Assembly: GCA_038373865.1 (NCBI GenBank) | Contig: JAXGGA010003879.1 | Coordinates: 32,023 to 96,022, forward strand | DNA: 64,000 nucleotides | Origin: Uloborus plumipes | Taxonomy: Eukaryota; Arthropoda; Arachnida; Araneae; Uloboridae | Direction of reading: 5' to 3' | In this document: positions 1-11,700 of the stretch, piece after piece | Layout: every line of letters begins with the position of its first letter | Position numbering within the stretch: position 1 is the stretch's first letter | Notes under the pieces: generated by a model | The model's database searches: none | The model's input: the letters and a program-made list of their open reading frames with translations, nothing else | Told to the model about the DNA's origin: nothing | Program-made: the position numbers and the translations under genes

Positions 1-99
1 AATCATTTCATTGTTGCATTTTTGTTTGTCGTCTGCCAAGTTTGGCTTGTGTATCTTTGAAATCGCGAAAAATATTGTCTGCTAGTGGAGAGAAACTTT

Positions 100-555
100 A
101 TTTGAAAGAAAAAAATCTGGTATGGACCCCACACTACTTCCTTTTATGTGTAAATTTCTTAGTAGATGCCTTAAGTGTTAAAATAGTGCTTGGAATGAGC
201 AAGAAACAATTCAAACATTTACGCCCCTAATGTGCCACGAAACAATGCAAAAAATGATTTACAACGATTCATTTTCTAAATATCGCCGATTTTAGCATCA
301 TTCAGTGGATTTTTCGCAAAATACCGCCAATAGCGCTAAATTGAACCCAAACTCATAAAATAATTTTTTTCGCCAAATTTGTGGCCAATTTGGCGATAGG
401 TCACCAAGTTGGCGACAAGCACTTGGCGACAAAAAGCTTGGCGATATATCGCCAAGTGGTAGCGCCAATTTATATCTCTTAAGTCTGCATTGATATTAAC
501 ACTGATTCACCCCATAAAGGAATAAAACACCCCCTTGGGAACATTCAAGTGCAAC
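100..555 (-). repeat. Dispersed repeat with TTGGCGAC/GTCGCCAA words, copy 1
   Basis: This stretch is an inverted copy of the sequence at about 46290-46755. Shared blocks, in order, are a ctggtatggaccccacacta end, a taaatttcttagtag block, a tgtttcgtggca-like block, a run of cgccaa/ttggcg words, and the block ending near ccccttgggaacattc. The cgccaag words are themselves mutually inverted and could fold. I see no coding capacity. It is a dispersed mobile element of unknown class, and similarity to the second copy fades after about 555. Confidence 0.7.
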
Positions 556-691
556 CAATGACCTCCCGTGACCTCCTATTAGGGCACCCCTACTTTCGCT
601 CAGTTTAGGTACAAAGGAAAACGGTTTTTGCGGCTGGATGCAATTTTTGCACAGCAATTCATATTATGTTCATCCTGCAGACATGCAGATA

Positions 692-884
692 CTGCCGTTT
701 ACCTGCCCACAGCAACGAAAAATGCAGTTACTGCTACTTACCATTGGTTAAAAAAGAGTTTTTTTTCATCGGAAACCAAAAAAAGATGCTTGTATCATAA
801 AACTAATGTAACATAGATTTCAAAAATGCAAAAAAATGAAAATCGAAAAGTTTGCAGTTACTGCCCTTTACCTGCCCACGGCAG
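692..884. mobile_element. Short TA-flanked MITE with CTGCCGT ends
   Basis: The element is bounded by CTGCCGT (692-698) and its complement ACGGCAG (878-884). TA lies on both sides, as expected for a Tc1/mariner/pogo-type target duplication. Inside, the word TTTACCTGCCCAC occurs at about 699 and 867, and TGCAGTTACTGC occurs twice. This subterminal-repeat style resembles the longer pogo-like elements at 29.3, 31.2 and 57.3 kb. It is non-autonomous, with no open frame of note. Confidence 0.6.
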
Positions 885-1218
885 TATAGCTGTCGGATAC
901 CACAAACAAATCCAGAAAAAATTCTAAAATTAAATTTAATTAATTAAGTACTAATTGCTTTTTATTTAAATTATTTCATGCTAAATGTAGGTGAGCCTTC
1001 AACTGGAAATTCATTGTTGATCCCTTTACGTTCACTGTTGAACAATTCTTTAATTAAAATGTGCGCGATCATTTCACAGTACGATTTCAAAATGTTACGC
1101 TCACCACCAAATAAAATAAATCAAAACAAACCATTTGTCAAACGTTTTGCTCAAACGAGATTGTTGAACTTTAAAATTAAATGGTTGATTTTTAAACAAA
1201 ACAGAGCTTGGTGAAAAT

Positions 1219-1381
1219 GTGCTTTGGGTCCCTGCTTGGCGCATTTCAAAAAGTCGCCAACTGGCGCGTTCTTCCTTGTTGTTTCGCGGAGTTGAAAGCT
1301 CCGAGAGACATTGCGCAAATAGTCAGGCCTACCACTTAGCGCGCCTATCGCCTATTTGGCGAGAAAAGGGACCCAAAGCAC
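1219..1381. mobile_element. Small GC-rich MITE with perfect 14 bp terminal inverted repeats
   Basis: GTGCTTTGGGTCCC at 1219-1232 is exactly complementary to 1368-1381. The 163 bp interior is much richer in G+C than its surroundings and holds an inner hairpin (CGGAGTTG..AGCTCCG). AAAT lies on both sides and may be the target duplication. It is a non-autonomous DNA element of unassigned superfamily. Confidence 0.75.
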
Positions 1382-2594
1382 AAATTAACCAAAAGCTTTA
1401 AATTATTTTTAACCAAAGCTTTAAATAATACATTGTTTCATTAAAATGAAAAATAGTCCCTCAAATAAATTCGCAAATCTTGAGCTTGAATCTCCACCTA
1501 GCGGTGATTTAAGAAATTAGTCAAAGAGTTAAAATATGTAATGCTTAAATAGTAGCAGTGGAGTCTATTCATAATTTTTTACGTTTACCTAAGTAGGAAA
1601 ATTGACTTTGAAAGGAATTTTTATGTCAACTGTTTCTTTAGTTTGCTCGCTTTCACCCCCCCCCCATAGAATTTTTTGTATCCCCTTTCCTCCTGATTTT
1701 TTTTATCTCTTTTATCTTAATTTCCTTCATTTGTTTCTAAGCCAAATTAATTTTTTCAAATTTTTTTGGTGCAATTGAGTTTTACTCACTTTTCATTTGT
1801 ATATGTTTAATCTTAGTGATTTGTTTTTCACCTGAAATTTTTGTCATTCTTGGCACATTTTCATTGAAAAATAATCTGCATTAAAAGACAGATTCATTTT
1901 TTCTTCCTTGAGTCCCTCATCGTTACTTTTTTTTTTAATCAAATGATTATTATTTTGTTATTCAGTTTATAATAAACTCATTAACTCATAACTTTTTTTT
2001 TTCTTTCAGATTAAATTTTACTCCTTCCTCTCTTCAATTTCCCTTCTTGTTCTGTCTAGAGTCTCAAGTAATGACATTGTTTCAGCTTTCTTAATTTTCT
2101 AAGTCCAATTAGATTTTTTTCAGTTATTTCCTATTTTACATCTTTGTTTCATCTCATCTCCGGGGAAACAGCTGATCCTTTCGCAGCTAGAACTCTTACT
2201 GGTTCTTTCTAATATGATTTCAAATTTTCCTGCGGATTGTTTTGTTTTAGTACTTATACTGTTTACTGCTCCATCTCATCTTTTTTATCAGACATCATTT
2301 CATCCATCAGCTCATTTTGCTTGAATTGAAAAAAAGGCTCTTTGTAACCCTGAAATACAATATTTATTGCTGTTTCCCCCCTCCTTATTCAGCATCTATA
2401 TCACAAATATAAAGATTTCTCTTTTAGGCCACCAATCATTGACACTAATAGCACAAAGAAGTTTATCTATAAATTAAATAAAAATAATCACAACTTACTC
2501 AAGACCAAATGGGCAGCAATCATATTTTTTTATTTCTGCATATTTTTTAAAAATAAATATGATATTTTAAGATACACTGATGCACAGAGCATAA
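1382..2594. other. Intergenic AT-rich sequence
   Basis: Pyrimidine-rich on the plus strand, with many T runs. No exon, RNA gene or clear element was recognised. The part just below 2594 is likely 3' UTR or downstream flank of PRORP. A second AATAAA on the minus strand lies at about 2529-2534. Confidence 0.5.
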
Positions 2595-2600
2595 TTTATT
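2595..2600 (-). terminator. Poly(A) signal of PRORP
   Basis: AATAAA on the minus strand, 21 bases after the PRORP stop codon (2622-2624). The spacing is short but plausible. A second AATAAA at 2529-2534 could serve as an alternative. Confidence 0.55.
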
Positions 2601-2621
2601 TTGCTCTACATTTCACAATTT

Positions 2622-2747
2622 TCATCTCTGAACACACAACCAATTATTTAAATGTTCATAAGCGTCCAAGATTATCTTATCATCAAATGGGATATGCCAT
2701 CCTTGTTCCATACTTCCTTGCAAAGTAATGCTATGTTTCAATGGCTC
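2622..2747 (-). CDS. PRORP: PRORP terminal exon
   Basis: The acceptor ATTTTTAG precedes GAG (2747). It encodes the last 41 residues, including GWHIPFDD and NNWLCVQR, then TGA at 2624-2622. His513 and Cys533 complete the zinc site. The exon is too short to stand out as an open frame and was found by splice phase and the conserved WHIPF motif. Confidence 0.93.
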   Translation of the reverse strand, partial: EPLKHSITLQGSMEQGWHIPFDDKIILDAYEHLNNWLCVQR

Positions 2748-5700
2748 CTAAAAATATAACCAAAAACATAAATTGATTATATACAAAAACATACGTACAA
2801 TTTGATAATACAAAAATAACATTTTAGCGAATTGAATAATTTGAAAGCAAAATTCAACCAGCCATAACAATTACTGAAACAATCTTGTTTTTTTCTTTTT
2901 TTTTTTTTTTGTCATGTATTTAAAAATGGATATCTTTAATTTGCTCAGTAACTTTGTTTATTTTTATTTTTGTCCCAAACATAGGTTAGAATCAAGGTTT
3001 TTTTCTCAAAAGTGCTCTGTTCTGTACTTTGTTTTCCTTTTTCATGAAATGATTTTAACACTAAATTTCTCTACCTCAGAATCAGACTAAAATAAGTCCA
3101 TTTTCATCATTTTTCAGTAGCGGGCGAAAACGATTGTAGGATACATGCAAAAGATGGGACTTGCACTCTTTGCTAAATAATTGTGAAAGAATTTGTTTCA
3201 TAGAATACCGTTTTAATGGGTCGATGTGGAACAAGATTCTATATACAATGAAGCAAAAAAGTGAAAATTGTCATTTTTGCACTTACACCGTTCTGATTCT
3301 GAGGTACAGAATTCAGTATTAAACATTTTTTAGTAATTAAACTAGCTTCCCTTCCTGAAAAAATTCAAAATGATAGCCCTGCCAAAATGATTACAAACGT
3401 TTTTTCTTAAGTTAAAGCACTTCAAGAAAAAGTATTTTTCACTTTAATTTACTAGTTAAATTTTAATCACATCCATCACAAAATAAATGTCAATACGCCA
3501 ATATTTTAAAACCCTTGTGGAAAAAAAAATGTAAATCAGATTCGGTTATTCATATTTTGAAACTTTTAACATTGTATATCAATGCAGTTATTCATTTCTT
3601 TTTTATATAATCTAAACTTTTAAACTTTTCTCTTAAACTGTAGGGGTATGTCAGATTATAAAATCAGCTGCTTTATAAAATTAAATACCATCAGAACAAA
3701 TGTGATTTTAAAAAGCGGTGGACACTGTAATAAACGGGTAAAAGGTGAGAGTTGGTTTCCCCTTTACTGGCAATTTTTAGAAATTGGTATTCTCAAAAGG
3801 TTATTTGAAAAGGCTCTTAGGTTAGTTTTGAGGACGTTAAGAAGCTATCCATAGAAATGTTTCGATATTGAAGTTTTTAAATAGGCAATTTTGAGCTATA
3901 TGTCAAGATGTTACAGGAGAGAGTGAGTTCCCTCCCTGATATTTTTTTTTTAGAATTAAAGGCTTAGAAATATATTTTGAGGTTATGTTTCATGATGTAA
4001 GGAGAAGGGAAGTTTGTTGGCTCTTTCTCCCAAGAAATTTTTGTCATTTAGGCTCTTTGTAGTTTGTGCATTCTTAGAAAGATTGTACTCTTCTGTTGAA
4101 GTGTTGTTGTTTCCTGTTGTTTTCTCGCCGATGCATAACAATCTTCCCACAAAGATTTCAGTTGGACACAGGGGAGTTTATCATAGTTCAAAAGCCCATG
4201 AATGCCAGATTTACATTAGTTTGTAAAAGCCTAAATTTTTCTGCGTATGCACACTACATCAGGTAAGAACGATTCGATATTAGTTAAGCTGAGTTGATCT
4301 GGCTTTGGCAGGAAACAGGTTGCAAAGGTGCATAGAATTACTCCAGAAACATAAACATTATACAGTCATTCAATGTCATGTGACCTGGTGGTCCCCACAT
4401 CCACCATCTCTGAGTGGGAGGACATTTTGAAGAGGTGCAGAGTGCAGACGTACGTGCCTTTGAAACCAGCCTATGCAGATTTTAGCTTCTAAGACACAAA
4501 TAGGTGAGCATCTAGAATACCTCAAAAAGAAAGAAAAAAGTGGGACTCCAAAATCCAAATTTGGGTCTTGAAAGATAAAAATTTGCACAGGTTAGTTTCA
4601 AAGGCATGTCTGCACCTGTATGAAATTTGGTTCAAATCTGAGATGGTAGGGTGGAGACGAAGAGGTCCCTTGACATGGAATGATTCAGTTTTTGATGCAT
4701 CTTTGCTACCTGTTTCCTTCCAAAGCCAGGAAACTCAGCTCAGAGTGAACTGTTCTTACCTGATGTGGTGAGATTACACAGAAAAATTTTGGCCCTTTAT
4801 AAAATGACATAAGTCTGGCGCTCATGGGCTCTTGCTCCATAAGGACACTGAAGGTCAAATGCAGTCCATTTTACTATAAAAAATGTAACAAGCCAAAACT
4901 AATACAATAAATGTTAAAAGACGGCTGCCCCAAACTTTGAAATAAGCAAAGTGAACTTTCAGCAGAAAGAAAAAAAAAAAGAGAGTTCCATTATATAACA
5001 TTTGCCAGCATTTGTCACCATCTAAAAACTTTGACGGAAGTGAAAAAATGAGTCGAGATACCAAGACACAGGACTAGTTATTTTAAAAATAAAAAGCAAA
5101 TGATATACTCACAATAAATTTTATATTTCCATTATCCTCCGGCAAAATATAAATTTGATGTGACTGTTGCCACTTTCTAAATAAATTTATTAAAAGTGGG
5201 TCATCCAAGCGAGAAAGATGATCTCTCATCAGGTCTGAAGAGACAAAACGTGTCTTTGGCCCGCTAGCTAGTGCAGCATACACAACAAAAGGGTCATCTT
5301 GAGATCTTAAAAAGAAAAAGTGAAAAATTTTATGTAAAAAATATTCAAATAAACTAAGCAAAACTGTATTAAAATGCAATATTATACAAGTTTTTAAAAA
5401 GAACTTTCATTAAAATACATAAAATGAAACATTATATCTAAATAAAGAGAGAGAGCAGTTATGCATCAGAATGAAAGAAATTGAAGCATGAGCAAATTTT
5501 GCAGGTTACAGTTGAAACACGCAGTAGCTAGCTGTCTTAAGCACTTACATAAAAAAGATTGCAAAATATTAAATAGTTTTATAATCATTTTGTAAGAAGT
5601 GCATTTTCTAAAATTTCTGTTTTTCCTTTATTTTTTAATTTCTGTTGGAGTAACATTTCTTTGAAAGAATAACGATAACAAATAAAACTACACAGAAGTA

Positions 5701-8700
5701 AAGAGTTTAGAAAATTCCTGATTTCTGAAAAAACAATTCTGAACTGCAATCCTAGTCAGCCTATTCTTGTAATTTACTAACTAATCAATAATTTGTACTT
5801 TTTTTTCCAGTTATAACAAAAACTTACAAAGGGTTTTTTCTTTCAAACTTCTCACTGTAATAAAGAACTTATCAGTTTCGTGTTTAAATAATAACACTTT
5901 AATGTTTATTCAAAGCAGAATTTAGTTTTTCAACAGAAAATTAAGAGCTTTCAATCAAAAAGTAAAGGGAGTATTGAAAAACAAAAAAAGTTCAGAAACA
6001 TATTTCATTAAATTGCCTCATTCAATGATAAGTAGAAGCACAGAAAGAGTTGCTTTGAAAAAAAAAGTTGACTGCAACACTTCTTGCAATCACAATCTCT
6101 ACTGATTCAAATACATTCATTTAACAGTTTTTGGTACTTCTTCAGACATAATTATTGCTAATACCTTAGAATAGTATCTCATTAGACACATAATTATTTC
6201 AGAATCATTTTTTAACTTTTAATCTCTGTGGGTCAAAATTCCTCAAGTGGAGACGCTTGGCCCAGTTTAGACCCATGAAAAATTAGTAATACAAAAATTA
6301 ATATACAGTTTAAATATAAAAATAGTAATGCAAAAGTTGCCAAACATCATAAGGCAACTAATAATGTCAATTTGAAAATTTTCTGTCAGAAAAAATGAAA
6401 TTTTTTTTAGAAAAAGTGGGTAAAACCTCCATAGTCTCTCCTATTCACTGACATTTTTAAAGTAAAGTTCATTCCTTAGCAATTGACGCCAATAAATAAA
6501 AGAAGCATTTATCCAGCTTCCTCATTTAATGAATGAACATTGGCACTTTTACTTGGTGACTTCATGAACCCAGCTAGCATTTCTATTTGTCTGCAGGCAG
6601 GTGCTAAAAAACTCACTTCTAGGTGTCTGTGGTGAAAATATGATCCCTTTAGCATCCCCCACAGTGCACAAATGAATCAAGTTCCAATTCTGAAGAGGGA
6701 CAAAAAATCACCACTTTGCCAGACAAAACCCACGATATTTACTAATCACACCAATAATGCAAAAGGTGTTTTCTTTGCAAAAACAATAGTGCTTCTTTAA
6801 GAAGACTTCCAAGAGCATGAAATAATTATCATTATTATAAGTTTATTATCTGAAATATAAATTTTGCTACTCAAATTAGCAACAATACTGAAAGACAAAA
6901 ATATCTAAATAAAATATCCATAATTTATACACATTTTAGGTGAGAAAATTTAAGTTGCTCAAAGCAAGACTGAGACTACATATTCGCAGGTTGGTACCAT
7001 TTTCATTGAAAGTGAAAGTGAATATACTATACAAAATAAAGGTAAAAACTTTTTAAAGCATATTTGTGAATCAAATATGCTCTCACAATTATGATTCCAA
7101 TTGAAGACGTTTTTTAAATTATTAAAATAAATGACAAGTTCTAAAAAGGACAAAACTGCAGTCTCTGGGTATAATAACCGAGCTGGCGGTGCATCCCATA
7201 TGCAATATTAATGGGTTAAGTAAGGCACAAATCTGCTATGTCCTTACTAATGCAGTTATATGCAAAGTTAGCTAAGGATACAATATTTGTAAAGGTAATC
7301 AACCCCATAGATTCATACTCTGCACATTTTTAAAACCTTAACAGCAGAAAGAAGAAAGATTTGTTTTATAAAATCATTTTCTTGTTGAAATTATGTTCAC
7401 CAAAAGAAAAAATCATTTTAAACTAAGAAGAAGAAACCAAGCAAATAATTTTAAAAAGAAAATGTAAGCCTCAAGCAACATGAGAAACTAAGAGCGCATA
7501 AACAAGACAAATAAAAGGAGAGGAAAACTTACATGTTCTGAGTAAGGAAAACATTTGCATAAAGGTTAATTTCTTGCAATTTTGATCTGGGCCACTTATT
7601 CATTTGATATCGCCCTAAGATTAAAATTTTCCTGTTTTCTTTAGCAAGTTTTTTAACTACTTCCAAGAGCTAAAAATAAGATAAAATTTTCATTTAGTTT
7701 TGAGAAACTAATACTCCTATAATAAAAATTACTTTTCATTATGTAATTTATTAAAACATAAAATATTTGTGGCGATGCTAACTGGTTATTGTACTTGTAT
7801 GACATACTTAAAATTAGAACTGTTTTATATAATTGATTAAAACAATTTTAGTTTATGCAGCAACATTGTAAATACCATTGTATTCTTGAAAGAAAGAAAA
7901 CTGTTGAATTTAAGAGAGTTTTTGCACTATAACTGAAAAAAAAAAAAATGTTTACTATGCTTTTAAAGGAAAGGCAGGGACCGGATCATATATACAGGGT
8001 GACAAGAAATAACTGGGACACACATTGTACGTTATATCTTTAATGCTGATGAAAATATTGTGACCAAACTTCAAAATAAGTATGAATACATTATTTTCTT
8101 TAATATATTTAAACATTTTCAAAGTGGCTACCTTCAGCATTAATGCAGAGCTTAAAACGTGTCACAAAATTTTCGGCTACGGGCCGCAACTCACTTCTTG
8201 ATATTTTATCCATTTCCTTCCATAAGGATTTTTGTAGGGATGCCAAAGTTTTATAAGGCTCAGTACACACATTTGTCTCCAAGATGGACCAACCAGAGTA
8301 ATCCATCGTATTCAAATCTGGGGAATATGGGGGCCATTCTTGAGCTTCAATGAAGTTCGAAAAATGTGTTTTGGATCAATCTTGAGTGTCTTTAGCTTTG
8401 TGTGCAGGTGATAAATCCTGTTGGAAGGTTCATCTTTGGTTTTCAAAGAACTTTTGCGACCAAGGTACGACAACATCTTCCAAAATGAGTTTGCTGATTA
8501 ATTTTTATCCCTTGATCAACAAAAACAAGTGGTGTTTTCCCACTAACACATATCCCACCCCAAACCGTTTCAGCTAGAGGTCCTTTACGCCGAAAACAAC
8601 TCCAGAAGCTTTAGATGCTTCTGCTGACCAAACCCTATCATTATGGCTATTTTGAACTTGTTCAATCGAGAACAGTTTCTCTCTGTGAAGACTAATGTTT

Positions 8701-11700
8701 GCTATCGATCATCTGCGGCCCACTTTAACAGTTCTTTCCTCTTTTGAAGTCTTGTGCGTTTGTCCTTTACTGTTAGCTTTTGAGCCTCTTTCATTTTGTA
8801 AGGGAGAAGATCAAAATCAACTCTTACCATCAAATGAGTGGTTTCTTGATTGATCTTGACCCCTCCAACAACCTTTTTCCTTCAAATCCTAGGATTTCGT
8901 TAAACTCGCTTTTTCAGGTTTCGTGATGTGCGTAACTGTGCGTTTTTTTCTTCTTCCTGACCTGTCACAATCATGTCCGAGTGTTTTTAGCCTTTTAATT
9001 GTGTAGGAAACCGTCTGTTCAGCCACTTTAAATCGTTGCATAATTTCACATTGTTTTATTTCTTGCTTATATTATTCAAGTACGGCAGATCGTTTGTGGA
9101 CAATAATGATTATCCCAACTAACTTACTTACACCTATTTAGTAGCTTTCGAGGATACATTCCCTGTCACAACATTGTAAATTTAGTGGTATTTAGCGATA
9201 TTTTATTTGAAACTTCGTCCAAGTTATTTCTTGTCACTCTGTACAATTAATGCATCATTAAATCATCATTTTTTTCCCAGACTCCGAATTTAAGTTACTT
9301 TTCATAATCTTACTGTTTCAAGGTGTAACTTTTTGCAATTGATAAACTTTACACCAGCCATTCCAAGGGCATAGGCAGAACATTTTCATTCCTAATTTAT
9401 TCTCTCATTGTTTTATCCCACATTATTTGTTTTTTCAAATATCTAGGACAAGAAGTTGCAAGCATACAATAAAACGGCTAGATAAAATATTTCATGCGAT
9501 TTACAATGAAGCATTTCATTAAGTTGGATTACATTTAAAACAAACATAATTAAAATGCAACCATTAATTTTAGGGCTTCGTAGAATCTTTATCTTTACAA
9601 AACATAATAAAGCAAGAGTAAATAATGTCCGTATGTATGTCTATCTGTGGAGATCATTTGATCAATTTTCATGAAATTAAGCACAAAATTACTTTGTAAC
9701 AAAGGGGTTTGTTTGTACATGCCAAGAGTTTTTATAAACTGCTCTTTCTATAATTTGAAAAATAATAACTTCAGCTGAATCTTTAAGGATACTCGACGTT
9801 TTGGCTGTCGTGCCTTGGACTCAATCGGAGTATGTTCTCTGATGAAGCTTGAGGCATACGAGAAAAAATTTCAGAATGGTACATTCTGGATAATCTCATG
9901 TGGTCTACAGGAGGCTGTGTTGGCCTGATTGATAAGATATTGGACTCATAAATAGAGGATCACGGGTTTTGATCAGAGCCAATTGAGGATCCTCACTAAT
10001 GGTGACTGGTACACATTGAATGTTTGTGGTCACCAAGTCCTCCGAGTTACCATTCCACAGCAATACTTCTGGGGCAATGCACAACAGATTGCTTGGTTCC
10101 TGTTCTGAATTTAAAAAATAAAGCACTCTTCAAAGCCCATTTAAACAGCTAAACCACAGGTAGAGGTAAATACGGGAGACCATGAGTGTGTGTGTATGTG
10201 TGCTTGGTCAACTGGTTAGGACTCGGTTACTATTTCACTCAACTGAGACTGGGCTTGATAACAGACATTGGAAGAACAAACCACTACTTTTGGATTATCT
10301 GGCAACATATAGTAATCTTGAGGCTTCATGCTAAAAGATTGAGAGTAGAGAAGAAAAGAAATACCCCAAATGAATCACACCTTACAAGATTGTAAAGTAC
10401 ATTATTGACATTGGCTAGAAAATCGTCTTATAAAAATTTTCTCTCCTTTTTATGTAATAAAGTAGCAAAAAGTATAATCTCATTTCAAGAAAGCTATTAG
10501 CTAGACTAAAAAAAAAACATTTAGAGCCTATATTTCCTACACTTAAGATATCAGGGGTGCTCATAAGGGGTACGCAGAAAATTTTTGGGGGACTAATTTT
10601 AAAGGGGTTGGGATCTTACTGGGTGGGAGGGGATCTCCATAGCATTTGAGAAAGTGCATCATCGACCTTGGAGGGTTAGATATCAGTACCTGAAGATATC
10701 AATACTAGCTAAGAAGCATGCATTATTTATGATAAAACATTTTTAAGTAAATGATTTTAAAGACATTAAGAACCAATTTTAGGATTACTATGGAATTTAA
10801 AAATGAATTTTAAAAAATATCGTACAAGAGAAGAACCGTTTCAAAGTTAGAAATGATAAATTTCTTTAAAAGATTGAAGTTAGCTTTTAGGAAAAGAATA
10901 TTTCAAAAATAACAAACAAACCTTTACAAAAATGTGGAGAGCAAAATAAGTGTATGTGGCTAGCAAAAATGTGGTTAATAAGTAGAATACTAAAAATGTT
11001 CCACAATACCTGAATAGCTAAATTGTAATGGGTTTTTTTATTTAGAGCCGTATAAGCTGCATTCAGTCCGTCAACAATTACATCAAATGGCCTTCTCGCT
11101 TCAATAAATCTTATGAAGTTATTGAACTCTCTTTCAGTTGTGTTTATGAACAAATCACCTTTTCTTACAGACCTTTCTAAAAAGGCTAATCTCAGCCGGA
11201 TGAATTCTTCATCAGTAAGATCCAATAGTTTTAAGACTTTTTTGCACTTACTGCAGTCTCCATTCCTAAAATTTAAAACAGTGAATTACATTTAAATATA
11301 TGAATAGCATAAAAAAGCTATGAAAACTTTCAAAAGTTTTTTACATTTATTTATATAAGGCTATAAAGTTTATACATAAGTAAATCAGTTTCACATAAAA
11401 ATACAAATTTTTTCAGCACAATCATCCGAATTATGCATCAACTTTTAAAGAAGAAACTGCTTCCTACAAATAGTTCTCGCTTTTAAACATAATGAAATTT
11501 GTTTCTGTTTAACCAACAACAAAATAAAAGTTTTCATCTTGAAACGGTTTCTGAGAATTTTTCTTCTTTTCTTTTCTTACATAGATAGCTTTTTATTGTG
11601 TGAAGCACACTGAATGTTATTTTGATTGAAGTGGAAGTATTTTTTTGAACAAAATGCAAGAGCTTTTTTTCCTTATTTTCTTAAGGGGGGAGAGCTAAAA

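Noticed and set aside
4376..4771. Two frames of 67-70 residues on opposite strands
   Set aside because: Both are products of the foldback palindrome.
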